This document shows positions 1-8,269 of a stretch of DNA of 64,000 nt, one piece after another; the stretch's first letter is position 1, and the number at the start of each line of letters is the position of its first letter. The stretch is from positions 186,001 through 250,000 of the forward strand of contig NZ_PHUE01000001.1 in NCBI RefSeq assembly GCF_002813295.1, written 5' to 3'. The stretch is from Flavobacterium sp. 5 (GTDB taxonomy: Bacteria; Bacteroidota; Bacteroidia; Flavobacteriales; Flavobacteriaceae). A program made the position numbers and the translations under genes. The notes beneath the pieces were generated by a model. That model saw nothing but the letters and a program-made list of their open reading frames with translations. It ran no database searches and was not told where the DNA came from.

Positions 1-81
1 TACAATAAGGGGTTCACGTTTTGAACATCTTGTTTCAAGTGATTTTAAAGGATAATTTTATAAACCTAAAGTCACCACATT

Positions 82-1332
82 ATGAACAAAACATTCAACT
101 TACTTTTCTTTGTTAAGAAAGGAAAAATCAAAGCTGATGGCACAGCTCCAATCTATTTAAGAATTACAATAGATGGAGTTCCAAAAGAAATTTCTGCAAA
201 AAGAACAATCCAACCAGAGCGATGGGATAACAAACTTCAAAAAGTAATTGGTTCTAGTATAGAAATAAAATCATTAAATGCGTATCTTAAGACATTAGAG
301 CAACAAGTTTACGAAGCACATCATCAAGTTTTAAAAGACAAAGAACAAGCAACCTCATCTATATTAAAAGCAAAACTACAAGGAACAGATGAAAAACAAA
401 GAATGCTCGTTCCTATCTTCCAGGACCATAACAATAAAATAAAAGAACTTATTGGTAAAGAATACGCTGCAGGAACATTAGAGCGTTACACCACTTCTTT
501 AAATCACACTATTGAGTTTATGCAATGGAAGTACAATATTTCTGATATTGATATTACCAAAATAGATCACGCATTTATTACTGATTATGAATTTTGGTTG
601 AGAAGTGTTCGTAATTGTGCCAATAACACAGCCGTAAAATATATCAAGAACTTTAATAAAATAATTAAAATCTGTCTGGCCAATGATTGGATTGAAAGAA
701 ACCCTTTTGGAAACTACAAATCAAAAGTAAAAGAAGTCGAAAGAGTATATTTAAGTGAAACTGAAATTCAAACTATCATAGAGAAAGATTTTAAAACGGA
801 AAGACTATCACTAGTTCGTGATATATTCCTTTTTAGCTGTTTTACAGGCTTGGCATACATAGATGTCAAAAACTTGACAAAGTCCCATATAAGCTTTGGT
901 ATTGATGGTGAACAATGGATATTCACACATAGACAGAAAACAGAAAGTGCTTCTAAAATTCCAATTCTCCCAGTTACTCAAATGATAATTGATAAATATT
1001 CAGATCATCCGCAAAGTAATAATGAAGATAAGCTACTCCCTATTCTGTCAAATCAAAAAATGAATGCCTATTTAAAAGAAATAGCTGGAGTTTGTAGAAT
1101 AGAAAAAGAACTAACCTTCCACATTGCCCGACATACATTTGCAACGACAGTAACATTAACTAATGGAGTTCCAATTGAAAGTGTAAGTAAAATGTTAGGA
1201 CATAAAAATTTGAGAACAACACAACACTATGCAAAAGTTTTGGATAGAAAAGTTGGTGAGGATATGAAAATTTTAAAAAATAAATTTTACTCTAATAATC
1301 AAATTATAGCAACTGAAAGCAAAATAATTTAA
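82..1332 (+). CDS. Tyrosine recombinase (integrase) of a Bacteroidota mobile element
   Basis: 416 aa, the usual length for Bacteroidota site-specific recombinases. The N-terminal ~90 residues fit the arm-DNA-binding domain (LLFFVKKGKIKADGTAPIYL), residues ~110-210 the SAM-like core-binding domain, and the rest the catalytic domain. Visible catalytic residues are H347 and R350 (HIARHTF), H374 (MLGHKNL) and the tyrosine nucleophile Y383 (QHYAKV). The first catalytic Arg, expected in TGLRYxD, is replaced by Ala (CFTGLAYIDV). The same kind of loss is known in CTnDOT-type integrases, so the enzyme need not be dead. It should excise and integrate the element to its right. A related C-terminal fragment lies at 47054-47203, next to a tRNA-Ser-like 3' end, so the natural target is probably tRNA-Ser. 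Confidence 0.93.
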   Translation: MNKTFNLLFFVKKGKIKADGTAPIYLRITIDGVPKEISAKRTIQPERWDNKLQKVIGSSIEIKSLNAYLKTLEQQVYEAHHQVLKDKEQATSSILKAKLQGTDEKQRMLVPIFQDHNNKIKELIGKEYAAGTLERYTTSLNHTIEFMQWKYNISDIDITKIDHAFITDYEFWLRSVRNCANNTAVKYIKNFNKIIKICLANDWIERNPFGNYKSKVKEVERVYLSETEIQTIIEKDFKTERLSLVRDIFLFSCFTGLAYIDVKNLTKSHISFGIDGEQWIFTHRQKTESASKIPILPVTQMIIDKYSDHPQSNNEDKLLPILSNQKMNAYLKEIAGVCRIEKELTFHIARHTFATTVTLTNGVPIESVSKMLGHKNLRTTQHYAKVLDRKVGEDMKILKNKFYSNNQIIATESKII

Positions 1333-1338
1333 AAATAA

Positions 1339-1352
1339 ATACCAATTGGTAT
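1339..1352. promoter_or_regulatory. Palindromic operator in front of the TetR gene
   Basis: ATACCAATTGGTAT is a perfect 14-bp palindrome. It lies just before a TATATTTG box (1361-1368) that fits the Bacteroidota -7 consensus TAnnTTTG, about 37 bp before the tetR start codon. A one-base variant stands at 2001-2014 in front of the next gene, which makes this pair the likely TetR binding sites. Binding here would give autorepression. Confidence 0.7.
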
Positions 1353-1388
1353 ATTTTGATTATATTTGTTTGAAATTAACCGTATTTG

Positions 1389-1982
1389 ATGATGTCTAAA
1401 GCAGAACGTACCAAACAATTCATAATTGAGAAAACAGCTCCTATATTCAATGCCAAAGGATATATTGGAACTTCGATGAATGATATAATGGAAGCTACAG
1501 GACTAACTAAAGGCAGTATCTATGGTAATTTTGAAAATAAAGATGAAGTAGCTTTAGAAGCTTTTGACTATAACTATAATCAAATAGTTGCCTATTTAAG
1601 AAAGCAAATTGAAGTCCGCCCCAAAATGATTGACAGACTTTTGGTATACCCTGAAACTTATAGAATATTTTTAGAACTACCTATCTTAAAAGCTGGATGT
1701 CCAATATTAAATACTTCTACAGAAGCTGATGATACACATCCTTTGTTGAGAAAAAAAGCCATCACGGCACTTAATTTCTGGAAAAAGGCAATTGAAAAAT
1801 CAATCCAAACAGGCATTGAAAGAAATGAAATTAAAGCCTCTACAAATGCAAATGAATTTTCATTCATTTTAATGTCGCTAATAGAAGGTGCAGTAATGCA
1901 AGCCAAAGTTACTGGTAGTTCAGAAGTACTTGAAGTTACAATGGATTTTTTAGCAAAAATGATCACTGATTTAAAGACTTAA
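1389..1982 (+). CDS. TetR/AcrR-family transcriptional regulator
   Basis: 197 aa from the first ATG; an in-frame TTG directly before it is less likely as a start. The N-terminal helix-turn-helix is clear: AERTKQFIIEKTAPIFNAKG, then TSMNDIMEATGLTKGSIYGNF at about residues 27-47, the classic TetR recognition segment. The C-terminal part resembles the TetR ligand-binding region (LPILKAGCPILNTSTEADDTHP). It is flanked by two near-identical operators (1339-1352, 2001-2014) and precedes a ten-gene same-strand cluster, so it probably represses itself and that cluster until a small molecule binds. The ligand cannot be told from sequence. Confidence 0.93.
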   Translation: MMSKAERTKQFIIEKTAPIFNAKGYIGTSMNDIMEATGLTKGSIYGNFENKDEVALEAFDYNYNQIVAYLRKQIEVRPKMIDRLLVYPETYRIFLELPILKAGCPILNTSTEADDTHPLLRKKAITALNFWKKAIEKSIQTGIERNEIKASTNANEFSFILMSLIEGAVMQAKVTGSSEVLEVTMDFLAKMITDLKT

Positions 1983-1987
1983 AAAAA

Positions 1988-2019
1988 TTTGATTAAAAAA
2001 ATACCAATCGGTATATTTA
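1988..2019 (+). promoter_or_regulatory. Promoter and TetR operator of the 2048-8755 gene cluster
   Basis: TTTG at 1988-1991 and TATATTTA at 2012-2019 are 20 bp apart, matching the Bacteroidota -33/-7 arrangement. ATACCAATCGGTAT at 2001-2014 differs by one base from the palindrome in front of tetR and covers the spacer and the start of the -7 box, so a bound repressor would block RNA polymerase. The first start codon follows at 2048. Confidence 0.68.
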
Positions 2020-2047
2020 TTATAAAAAACACTTAAAACTGCACTAT

Positions 2048-2329
2048 ATGAAATACGTACTTATTATACACGAAGTCGAAAACTATGATACTTGGAAAAA
2101 AATATTTGATAATGCTTCTGGAATTAGAAAAGAAGCAGGAGAAATATCATACCAAGTTCTTAAATACGAAAACGAGCCAAACAAGATTGTACATTTTTCA
2201 GTTTGGTCTTCACTTGATAAAGCAAAAGATTTCTTCCAATCTCCAAAGCTTGTCAAAATTAGAGACGAAGCTGGTGTAAAAGCTCCTGATTTTATTTATT
2301 TAGAACAACTTGAAACTGGAATATTGTAA
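2048..2329 (+). CDS. Small ABM-type (dimeric alpha/beta barrel) protein
   Basis: 93 aa. The layout YVLIIHEVENYDTWKKIFD, then a middle strand, then HFSVWSSLDKAKDFFQSPKL resembles antibiotic-biosynthesis-monooxygenase-like and related dimeric ferredoxin-fold proteins, which often act on small aromatic or oxidised substrates or serve as binding proteins. No cofactor motif is visible. It is the first gene behind the operator-bearing promoter and is followed 33 bp later by a DinB-type gene. The fold assignment is fairly likely; the activity is unknown. Confidence 0.7.
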   Translation: MKYVLIIHEVENYDTWKKIFDNASGIRKEAGEISYQVLKYENEPNKIVHFSVWSSLDKAKDFFQSPKLVKIRDEAGVKAPDFIYLEQLETGIL

Positions 2330-2362
2330 TCAGTAATAAATCAACATAAAAATTCAAATACT

Positions 2363-2938
2363 ATGAACACAGATTATTTAGAAAGTGCAAAAAAACAATT
2401 TGAATACTACAAAATGTTAGGTGATAAAACCATTGCACAATTGCCTGATGATAAATTATTTTGGCAATACAACGAAGAAAGTAATAGCATAGCAATTATT
2501 ATAAACCATTTATCAGGAAATATGCTTTCTCGATGGACAGATTTCTTGACTTCTGATGGAGAAAAAGAATGGAGAAATCGTGATAAAGAATTTGAGAATA
2601 ATATTAAAACCAAAACCGAACTTATACAAAAATGGAATGACGGCTGGAATTGTCTTTTTAATACCTTGAATTCTTTGCAAGAAGATGATTTTTCAAAAAC
2701 AATCTATATCCGAAATCAAGGTCATTCTATAACAGAAGCGATTAATAGACAATTGGCACATTATCCCTACCATATTGGTCAAATAGTTTTTATTGGAAAA
2801 ATGATTTGCAATGAAAATTGGACATCTCTTTCTATTCCAAAAGGAAATTCAAAAACCTACAATGCTGAAAAATTTTCTAAAGAAAAACACAAAGAACACT
2901 TTACGGAAGAGTTTTTAAAAAACGATAAAGATGAATAA
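2363..2938 (+). CDS. DUF1572 / DinB-like four-helix protein
   Basis: 191 aa. Family signs are an N-terminal helix, SIAIIINHLSGNMLSRWTDF (first metal-site His) and a C-terminal RQLAHYPYHIGQIVFIGK with two more His. These residues fit the three-His metal site of DinB/YfiT-like hydrolases or thiol transferases. The end of the gene overlaps the next start by 8 bp, which suggests translational coupling. It is one of three DinB-type proteins in this cluster (with 2931-3890 and 5799-6323). The substrate is unknown; a role in thiol-dependent detoxification is only an inference from the family. Confidence 0.8.
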   Translation: MNTDYLESAKKQFEYYKMLGDKTIAQLPDDKLFWQYNEESNSIAIIINHLSGNMLSRWTDFLTSDGEKEWRNRDKEFENNIKTKTELIQKWNDGWNCLFNTLNSLQEDDFSKTIYIRNQGHSITEAINRQLAHYPYHIGQIVFIGKMICNENWTSLSIPKGNSKTYNAEKFSKEKHKEHFTEEFLKNDKDE

Positions 2939-3890
2939 GAGCAAAATTATAGACAATCTGAATACATTCCATTCAGTATTTTGGGAAACCGCAATTCAGT
3001 TACCAAACCCAGCAATTTCTATAAACGGCAAATGGTCTGTTTGTCAAAATGTGCAACATATAACAATTGGATTGTTACGATTAAGTAACTATTTAGCACT
3101 TCCAAAAGCAAGTATCAAATCCAATTTCGGATTGTCTGAAAGAGTCTCTGCTAACTATGAAATTAGCATTAAAATGTTTAGAAATGCTTTAGAAAATGGT
3201 GTAAAAACAACGGACGCTTTTAAACCAGAAATAAATCTAGAAACCAAAATAGAGGAATTGGTCAGCCAAGGAAAAGATTCACTTGCTGTGTTTATTACAA
3301 ACTTGCAAAATTGGTCAGAAGAAGAATTGGAGATGTACAGTTGCCCACATCCAATTTTCGGAAAAATTACAGTCAGGGAAATACTTTATTTCACTATTTA
3401 TCACGTGCAACATCACAATGAAACAATAAAAAAAATGAAAAACAAATCTAATAATTCATTCTCTAGAACCCCCGAAAAACTTGTTTTAGAATTTTTCGAC
3501 AGAGTTTGGCATAATCCACACGAATTGGGTGCAATTGACGAATTAATGACCGAAGATTATAGTATCACAACAGCTGGAAAAGTAGTAACAGGAAGAAATG
3601 AATTTAAAAATTGGGTAGGTGAATTTCAAAAACAACTTCTAGATGCAAAAACAGAAAGTGTAGATATTTTCTATAATGAAAAAGAAAATAAAGTTGTTTC
3701 AAGATGGATTTGTTCTGGAAGAAATAATGGTCTTTTCGGGTTAGAACCTGATAATCGACATATATCATTCTCGGGAATTGCAATTTGGACTGTAGCGAAC
3801 AATAGACTTTCCGAATGTTGGATTGAAAGAAGTGCCTATGAATTATATCAAAATTTAATTTCAGGTGAAAAAAACAACGATTTTGTTTAA
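2931..3890 (+). CDS. Fusion of a DinB-like domain and a SnoaL-like (NTF2-fold) domain
   Basis: 319 aa in two parts. Residues ~1-165 form a DinB/DUF1569-type helical domain (CQNVQHITIGLLRL, then YFTIYHVQHHNETIKK carrying the metal-site His). Residues ~178-315 form a SnoaL-like cone (KLVLEFFDRVWHNPHELGAI, VVTGRNEFKNWVGEFQ, CWIERSAYELYQNL), the fold of polyketide cyclase-like and ester-cyclase-like enzymes. The joined architecture is unusual to me. The start overlaps the end of the preceding DinB-like gene. A small-molecule-modifying role is likely but the substrate is not visible. Confidence 0.75.
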   Translation: MNKSKIIDNLNTFHSVFWETAIQLPNPAISINGKWSVCQNVQHITIGLLRLSNYLALPKASIKSNFGLSERVSANYEISIKMFRNALENGVKTTDAFKPEINLETKIEELVSQGKDSLAVFITNLQNWSEEELEMYSCPHPIFGKITVREILYFTIYHVQHHNETIKKMKNKSNNSFSRTPEKLVLEFFDRVWHNPHELGAIDELMTEDYSITTAGKVVTGRNEFKNWVGEFQKQLLDAKTESVDIFYNEKENKVVSRWICSGRNNGLFGLEPDNRHISFSGIAIWTVANNRLSECWIERSAYELYQNLISGEKNNDFV

Positions 3891-3952
3891 TCCTAAACGA
3901 ATAAAACTTTCAAACACCTGCCATTGTTCATTAATAGAAAAAAAACATAGCT

Positions 3953-4834
3953 ATGAAAAATATCCTAAAAAGCAACCTTTTATTTTACCTGCTAATGGTA
4001 ATAAATATGAATGCTCAAAAGACCATTACTGGTTTTAATCACGTAGAAAGTGTCGCAACGGATGGAAAATGCTTGTATCTAGCTGATATTGGTAAAGAAC
4101 TAAATCCAACTACAAAAGATGGTGATGGACACATAATTAAACTAGATAAAAACGGAAAAATATTAGATGCTAATTTCGTAAAAGAAATATTAAATGCACC
4201 AAAAGGATTAGCAATTGACAAAGGAATTTTATATATCAATGATATTAATAGTTTAGTAGCCATTGATATAAAAACAGGAAATAAATTATATGAAATTGAT
4301 TTTAGCAAAGACACGTCATTCTTAAATGATATAGCTATTTGGGACAACAACACTCTATACGTTTCGGCTACTGATATAAGTAAACTTTTCAAAGTTAATT
4401 TAACTGATAAATCCTATTCAGAAATTAAAACCGATAAAATAATTGATGGTATTAACGGATTATTCTGTTACCAAAAAGAAAACAGTATATACGTAAATGG
4501 TTTTGGAAGTGACAACAAACCTAATGGAATTGTAGGTTATATAAATCTTATAAACAATCAATTTACTCAAATAACTAAAACAGAAGGGTACTATGATGGA
4601 ATCTTCATTTATGATGATGTACTCTACTTCAGTAATTGGGTATCTTTTGAAAAAAAAGGAATTATAATTTCAATGCAATTATCAAATGGCAAAATTTCTG
4701 TTGTAAAAATGAAAGAGCCAATTAGTGGTCCAGCTGATTTTACAATTTTCAAAAACCAATTAATTATTCCTGGAATGATGGATGGTACATTATTATTTGC
4801 ACCAATAAAAAAAGACGTATTATTTATCAATTGA
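3953..4834 (+). CDS. Exported SMP-30/gluconolactonase-like beta-propeller
   Basis: 293 aa. It starts with a short hydrophobic signal segment ending near NMNAQ, so the product is probably in the periplasm. Repeated strand patterns such as GKCLYLADIGKELN, NAPKGLAIDKGILYINDINS, LNDIAIWDNNTLYVSAT and GPADFTIFKNQLIIPGMMDG fit a six-bladed propeller of the SMP-30/strictosidine-synthase-like type. These bind metal and hydrolyse lactones or esters in known members, but active-site residues cannot be fixed here. It is the only exported member of the cluster and lies 62 bp after the preceding gene. Confidence 0.7.
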   Translation: MKNILKSNLLFYLLMVINMNAQKTITGFNHVESVATDGKCLYLADIGKELNPTTKDGDGHIIKLDKNGKILDANFVKEILNAPKGLAIDKGILYINDINSLVAIDIKTGNKLYEIDFSKDTSFLNDIAIWDNNTLYVSATDISKLFKVNLTDKSYSEIKTDKIIDGINGLFCYQKENSIYVNGFGSDNKPNGIVGYINLINNQFTQITKTEGYYDGIFIYDDVLYFSNWVSFEKKGIIISMQLSNGKISVVKMKEPISGPADFTIFKNQLIIPGMMDGTLLFAPIKKDVLFIN

Positions 4835-4845
4835 AATCTTAAAGT

Positions 4846-5790
4846 ATGAAAAAATCAATAACAGTAATAGGACTTGGAGGTGTTGGAGGATACTTCGGTT
4901 TCAAATTAGCTCAAACTTATAGTGTTTCTTTAGATATAGCAATCACTTTTGTTGCAAGAAACGAAACATATGAAATCATCAAAAACAATGGATTAACATT
5001 GCTTTCACCCGAACATTCAAATAGTAAAGCGTACCCAAATTACTTAATTGACAACCTTAATGATTTACCAGTTTCAGATTTACTTTTAATCTGTGTAAAA
5101 GAATACGATCTGGAAGCCGTTTGTTTAACTATTAAGGAGAAAATAAAGAATGATACTATTATTTTACCTTTAATGAATGGAGCCGATATCTATGAAAGAA
5201 TACGTGGAATTATTCCTAATGGTATTGTACTTCCAGCTTGTGTATATGTAGCTTCACACATCAAAGAAAAAGCCTGTATAGAACACAAGGGTAAGGCTGG
5301 AAAAATCATACTTGGTAAAGACCCTTTACATCAACAATTTTCACCTGATGAAATAGTATCAACACTTAAAAATGCAGGAATTGATATGGAATTTAAAGAG
5401 AATTCATTACCAGAAATTTGGACTAAATTTTTCTTCATTGCAAGTTTCGGATTAGTTACAGCAAGATATAACAAGTCAATAGGTCAAGTCAACGAAGAAG
5501 ATAATTTAAAAATGGAAGCATTAGCCATAATGGCCGAAATAAAGAAAATTACAAATCTAAAAGGCATAAAACTATCAGACACAATTATTGCAGATACTTT
5601 TGAAAAAGCAGCAACTTTTCCTTACCATACACCAACTTCATTACAATTAGATGTCCAGTCCAAAAAAAGCCAAAATGAGTTAGAATTATTTGCAGTAACA
5701 ATCATAAAATATGGTAAAGAATTAAAGCTAAAAGTTCCAGCTACAATTAAAATTTATGAAGAAATAAAACAGTTGAACACAGTCTTATAA
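4846..5790 (+). CDS. Ketopantoate reductase-family NAD(P)-dependent oxidoreductase
   Basis: 314 aa, normal length for the PanE/ApbA family. The N-terminus has the Rossmann nucleotide-binding motif GLGGVGGYFG (residues ~9-18). The NGADIYERIRGIIPNG stretch and the C-terminal helical domain with PYHTPTSLQLDVQSKKSQNE (the conserved serine and substrate-binding region) follow the family. True PanE makes pantoate for CoA. In this TetR-controlled cluster an accessory role on another 2-keto acid or aldehyde is more likely. It is spaced 11 bp from the previous gene and 8 bp from the next. Confidence 0.85.
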   Translation: MKKSITVIGLGGVGGYFGFKLAQTYSVSLDIAITFVARNETYEIIKNNGLTLLSPEHSNSKAYPNYLIDNLNDLPVSDLLLICVKEYDLEAVCLTIKEKIKNDTIILPLMNGADIYERIRGIIPNGIVLPACVYVASHIKEKACIEHKGKAGKIILGKDPLHQQFSPDEIVSTLKNAGIDMEFKENSLPEIWTKFFFIASFGLVTARYNKSIGQVNEEDNLKMEALAIMAEIKKITNLKGIKLSDTIIADTFEKAATFPYHTPTSLQLDVQSKKSQNELELFAVTIIKYGKELKLKVPATIKIYEEIKQLNTVL

Positions 5791-5798
5791 AAACGTAT

Positions 5799-6323
5799 AT
5801 GAAATTCACAATAGATAAATCAATAGAAATTCTTACTTCAACTCCTTTTGTTTTAAAAGCCAATCTAAATCAATTAAGTAGTGAGTGGCTTCACAATAAC
5901 GAAGGAGAAAACACCTGGAGCCCATTTGAAATAGTAATACATCTTATTAATGGAGAAAAAACAAATTGGCTTCCTAGAATCCATATAATCCTTTCCGAAA
6001 ACAAAGAAAAAAGCTTGGAAAGTTTTATAAGAATGGATGATATAGATTACTATAAAGAAAGAAGTATCTCTGAACTTTTAAATGAATTTAAAGAAAGACG
6101 AAATCAGAACATCAATGATTTAAAAGCAATGCAAATTGATGATGATGATTTAAATAAAACTGCAATACATCCAGTTTTTGGAACTGTAAAATTATCCCAA
6201 CTTATAGCAACTTGGACATTACACGACCTAAATCATTTATCTCAAATATCACGTGTATTAGCAAAACAATACAAAGAAGAAGTTGGTCCTTGGAAAGAAT
6301 ATTTGCCAATACTAGGGAAATAA
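5799..6323 (+). CDS. DinB-family protein
   Basis: 174 aa with the complete DinB_2 layout: ENTWSPFEIVIHLINGEKTN (first His), a long middle helix with YYKERSISELLNEFKERR, and WTLHDLNHLSQISRVLAKQY holding the remaining metal-ligand His. It ends with the GPWKEY(LP)ILG tail typical of the family. Members are metal-binding four-helix bundles, some of them thiol-dependent. It is the third DinB-type protein in the cluster, which suggests a family of related substrates or thiol conjugates; that is an inference. Confidence 0.85.
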   Translation: MKFTIDKSIEILTSTPFVLKANLNQLSSEWLHNNEGENTWSPFEIVIHLINGEKTNWLPRIHIILSENKEKSLESFIRMDDIDYYKERSISELLNEFKERRNQNINDLKAMQIDDDDLNKTAIHPVFGTVKLSQLIATWTLHDLNHLSQISRVLAKQYKEEVGPWKEYLPILGK

Positions 6324-6360
6324 AATATTGCTAATCAATCCTAAATCCAATCGATTTAAA

Positions 6361-6906
6361 ATGGAATCAAAATACCACATTGTAAACACTTCTCCAAATG
6401 ATTTAGAAATGATTTGCTGGATGTTTGAAGAAGCAATAGCTTATCAAAAAAGAAATAATTATAAAGGTTGGGACAGTTATGACAAAGCCTTTCTTGAGAA
6501 TGAAATCAGTAAACTGCTTCAATTTAAAATTGTAGAAAATAAAAAGATATTGTGCATTTTCAGTGTTTGCTTCAATGATCCATTAATATGGCGAGAAAAA
6601 GATACAGGAACCTCTATTTATTTACATCGAATAACAGTAAACCCAAAATTCAAAGGACAAAAGCAATTTAAAAAAGTATTGAATTGGGCGATAGAATATG
6701 CTTATAAAAATAAATTAGATACAATACGAATGGATACTTGGGCTGAAAATACCACAATAATAGATTATTATAAAAGTTATGGCTTTCAATTTTTAGAAAA
6801 CTACAAAACAGCCAATACAAAAGAACTTCCCATCCAACATCGAAATTTAAATGTAGCATTATTAGAATATAAAGTAAAACCAATAGCAAAAACCAATGAT
6901 ATTTGA
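6361..6906 (+). CDS. GNAT-family N-acetyltransferase
   Basis: 181 aa from the ATG at 6361; an upstream in-frame TTG at 6328 would add eleven poorly conserved residues. The acetyl-CoA-binding core is visible as IYLHRITVNPKFKGQKQFKKV (the V-hydrophobic-P..R/K-G type loop), followed by DTIRMDTWAENTTIIDYYKS and YGFQFLENYK. The product should acetylate a small amine; the target is unknown. The 3' end overlaps the next acetyltransferase gene by 11 bp, so the two are probably co-translated. Confidence 0.85.
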   Translation: MESKYHIVNTSPNDLEMICWMFEEAIAYQKRNNYKGWDSYDKAFLENEISKLLQFKIVENKKILCIFSVCFNDPLIWREKDTGTSIYLHRITVNPKFKGQKQFKKVLNWAIEYAYKNKLDTIRMDTWAENTTIIDYYKSYGFQFLENYKTANTKELPIQHRNLNVALLEYKVKPIAKTNDI

Positions 6907-7426
6907 TAACTACGAACTCCGTTTACTGCAAAGAGATGATAAGAAGTGTTTTTTTCAACTAATAAAAAATAACATTGGTCGTCTTGAAGATTTTGTAGTA
7001 GGTATTGTTGCACAAACAAAAACAGAAGACGATGTTGAAAATTTCATTAATAACTCGATAATTAAAATTTTAAACAAGAGCTACTACCCTTATTTAGTGA
7101 TTGATTTGAAAACCAAAAAGCCAATTGGATTTGTTGATATAAAAAATATCGATTGGAACATTCCCAAAGCAGAATTAGGTTTTTTTATAGATGAAAATTA
7201 TACCGGAAAAGGTATTTCGACAAAAGCAATAATTCATCTTTCAGAATATTTATTCGATGAATTAAAATTCAATAAGTTATTATTACGAATACATCAGTCA
7301 AATAAATCATCAATAGGTGTTGCAGAAAAATGTGGTTTTGAATTTGAAGGGATTATCAAAAATGATTACAAAACTACAAAAGGGAAAATTGTAGATTTTA
7401 GGTATTATGGAAAAGTAAAATCTTAA
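6896..7426 (+). CDS. RimJ/RimL-type GNAT N-acetyltransferase
   Basis: 176 aa. It begins with the LRLLQRDD motif of the RimJ/RimL branch and has ELGFFIDENYTGKGISTKA (acetyl-CoA loop) and NKSSIGVAEKCGFEFEGIIK, the canonical C-terminal motif. Known relatives acetylate ribosomal-protein N-termini or small amines, including some antibiotics. Here it is one of two acetyltransferases in a TetR-controlled cluster, so a resistance-like role is possible but unproven. Confidence 0.88.
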   Translation: MIFDNYELRLLQRDDKKCFFQLIKNNIGRLEDFVVGIVAQTKTEDDVENFINNSIIKILNKSYYPYLVIDLKTKKPIGFVDIKNIDWNIPKAELGFFIDENYTGKGISTKAIIHLSEYLFDELKFNKLLLRIHQSNKSSIGVAEKCGFEFEGIIKNDYKTTKGKIVDFRYYGKVKS

Positions 7427-7438
7427 AAAAATTACTAT

Positions 7439-8248
7439 ATGGCTACTCAATTTGAAAAAGGATTACTGTTTGAGAAACTTCATCATTTGAATAATGAAAC
7501 TTTCATAATTCCAAATCCTTGGGATATTGCTTCTGCAAAAATTTTAGCCCATTTTGGTTTTAAAGCTTTGGCTACTTCTAGTGCCGCATTAGCCTTATCG
7601 GAAGGAGTTTCTGATAATGAATTGCCTTTAGAAAAAGTATTAATTCATTTGAAAAAGATTACATCGGCTACTAATTTACCAGTTACCGCAGATCTTGGTA
7701 ACGGTTTTTTTGATAAACCAGAAATGATTTATGATACTATAATAAAAGCAGCTGAAACTGGAATAGTTGGAGCTTCAATCGAAGACACGAACTCTAATAA
7801 AAATTATCCTTTAGAATTGGCTGTAGAAAGAATTAAAGCTGCTTCAGAAGCTGCTAAAAGTTTGAATTTCCCTTTTATGTTAACAGCTCGTGCTGACAAT
7901 TATTTCATTGGAAATCCAAATTTAAAAGATACAATAAAACGATTACAAGCTTACCAAATGGCTGGTGCCGATGTTCTCTTTGCTCCTGGAATAATTTTAA
8001 AAGAAGAAATACAATCTATTGTAACTTCAATAGATAAACCTTTGAATGTATTAATGGGTATCAAGGGTTCTAACTCAAATTTTGAAGAATTATCGAAAAT
8101 CGGAGTAAAAAGGATAAGTCTTGGAGCTTCACTTTATCGAAATACTATGACCCGTTTTATTGAATCAATAGAAAGTATTAAACAAACAGGTCAATTTGAT
8201 TTTGCAGATGAATCTTTAAGCTTTCAAGAAATTAAAAATTTGCAATAA
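7439..8248 (+). CDS. Isocitrate lyase/PEP mutase-superfamily protein
   Basis: 269 aa. It keeps the family layout: IIPNPWDIASAKILAHFGFKALATSSAA, TADLGNGF, GASIEDTN (metal/substrate loop), FMLTARADNYF and YQMAGADVLFAPG. The KKCGH-like lyase loop of true isocitrate lyase is absent, pointing to the PEP-mutase/oxaloacetate-decarboxylase-like branch that acts on 2-keto or phosphono acids. It is 12 bp from the preceding gene. The substrate is unknown. Confidence 0.85.
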   Translation: MATQFEKGLLFEKLHHLNNETFIIPNPWDIASAKILAHFGFKALATSSAALALSEGVSDNELPLEKVLIHLKKITSATNLPVTADLGNGFFDKPEMIYDTIIKAAETGIVGASIEDTNSNKNYPLELAVERIKAASEAAKSLNFPFMLTARADNYFIGNPNLKDTIKRLQAYQMAGADVLFAPGIILKEEIQSIVTSIDKPLNVLMGIKGSNSNFEELSKIGVKRISLGASLYRNTMTRFIESIESIKQTGQFDFADESLSFQEIKNLQ

Positions 8249-8269
8249 AACACCTCAAAAATTAGAATT

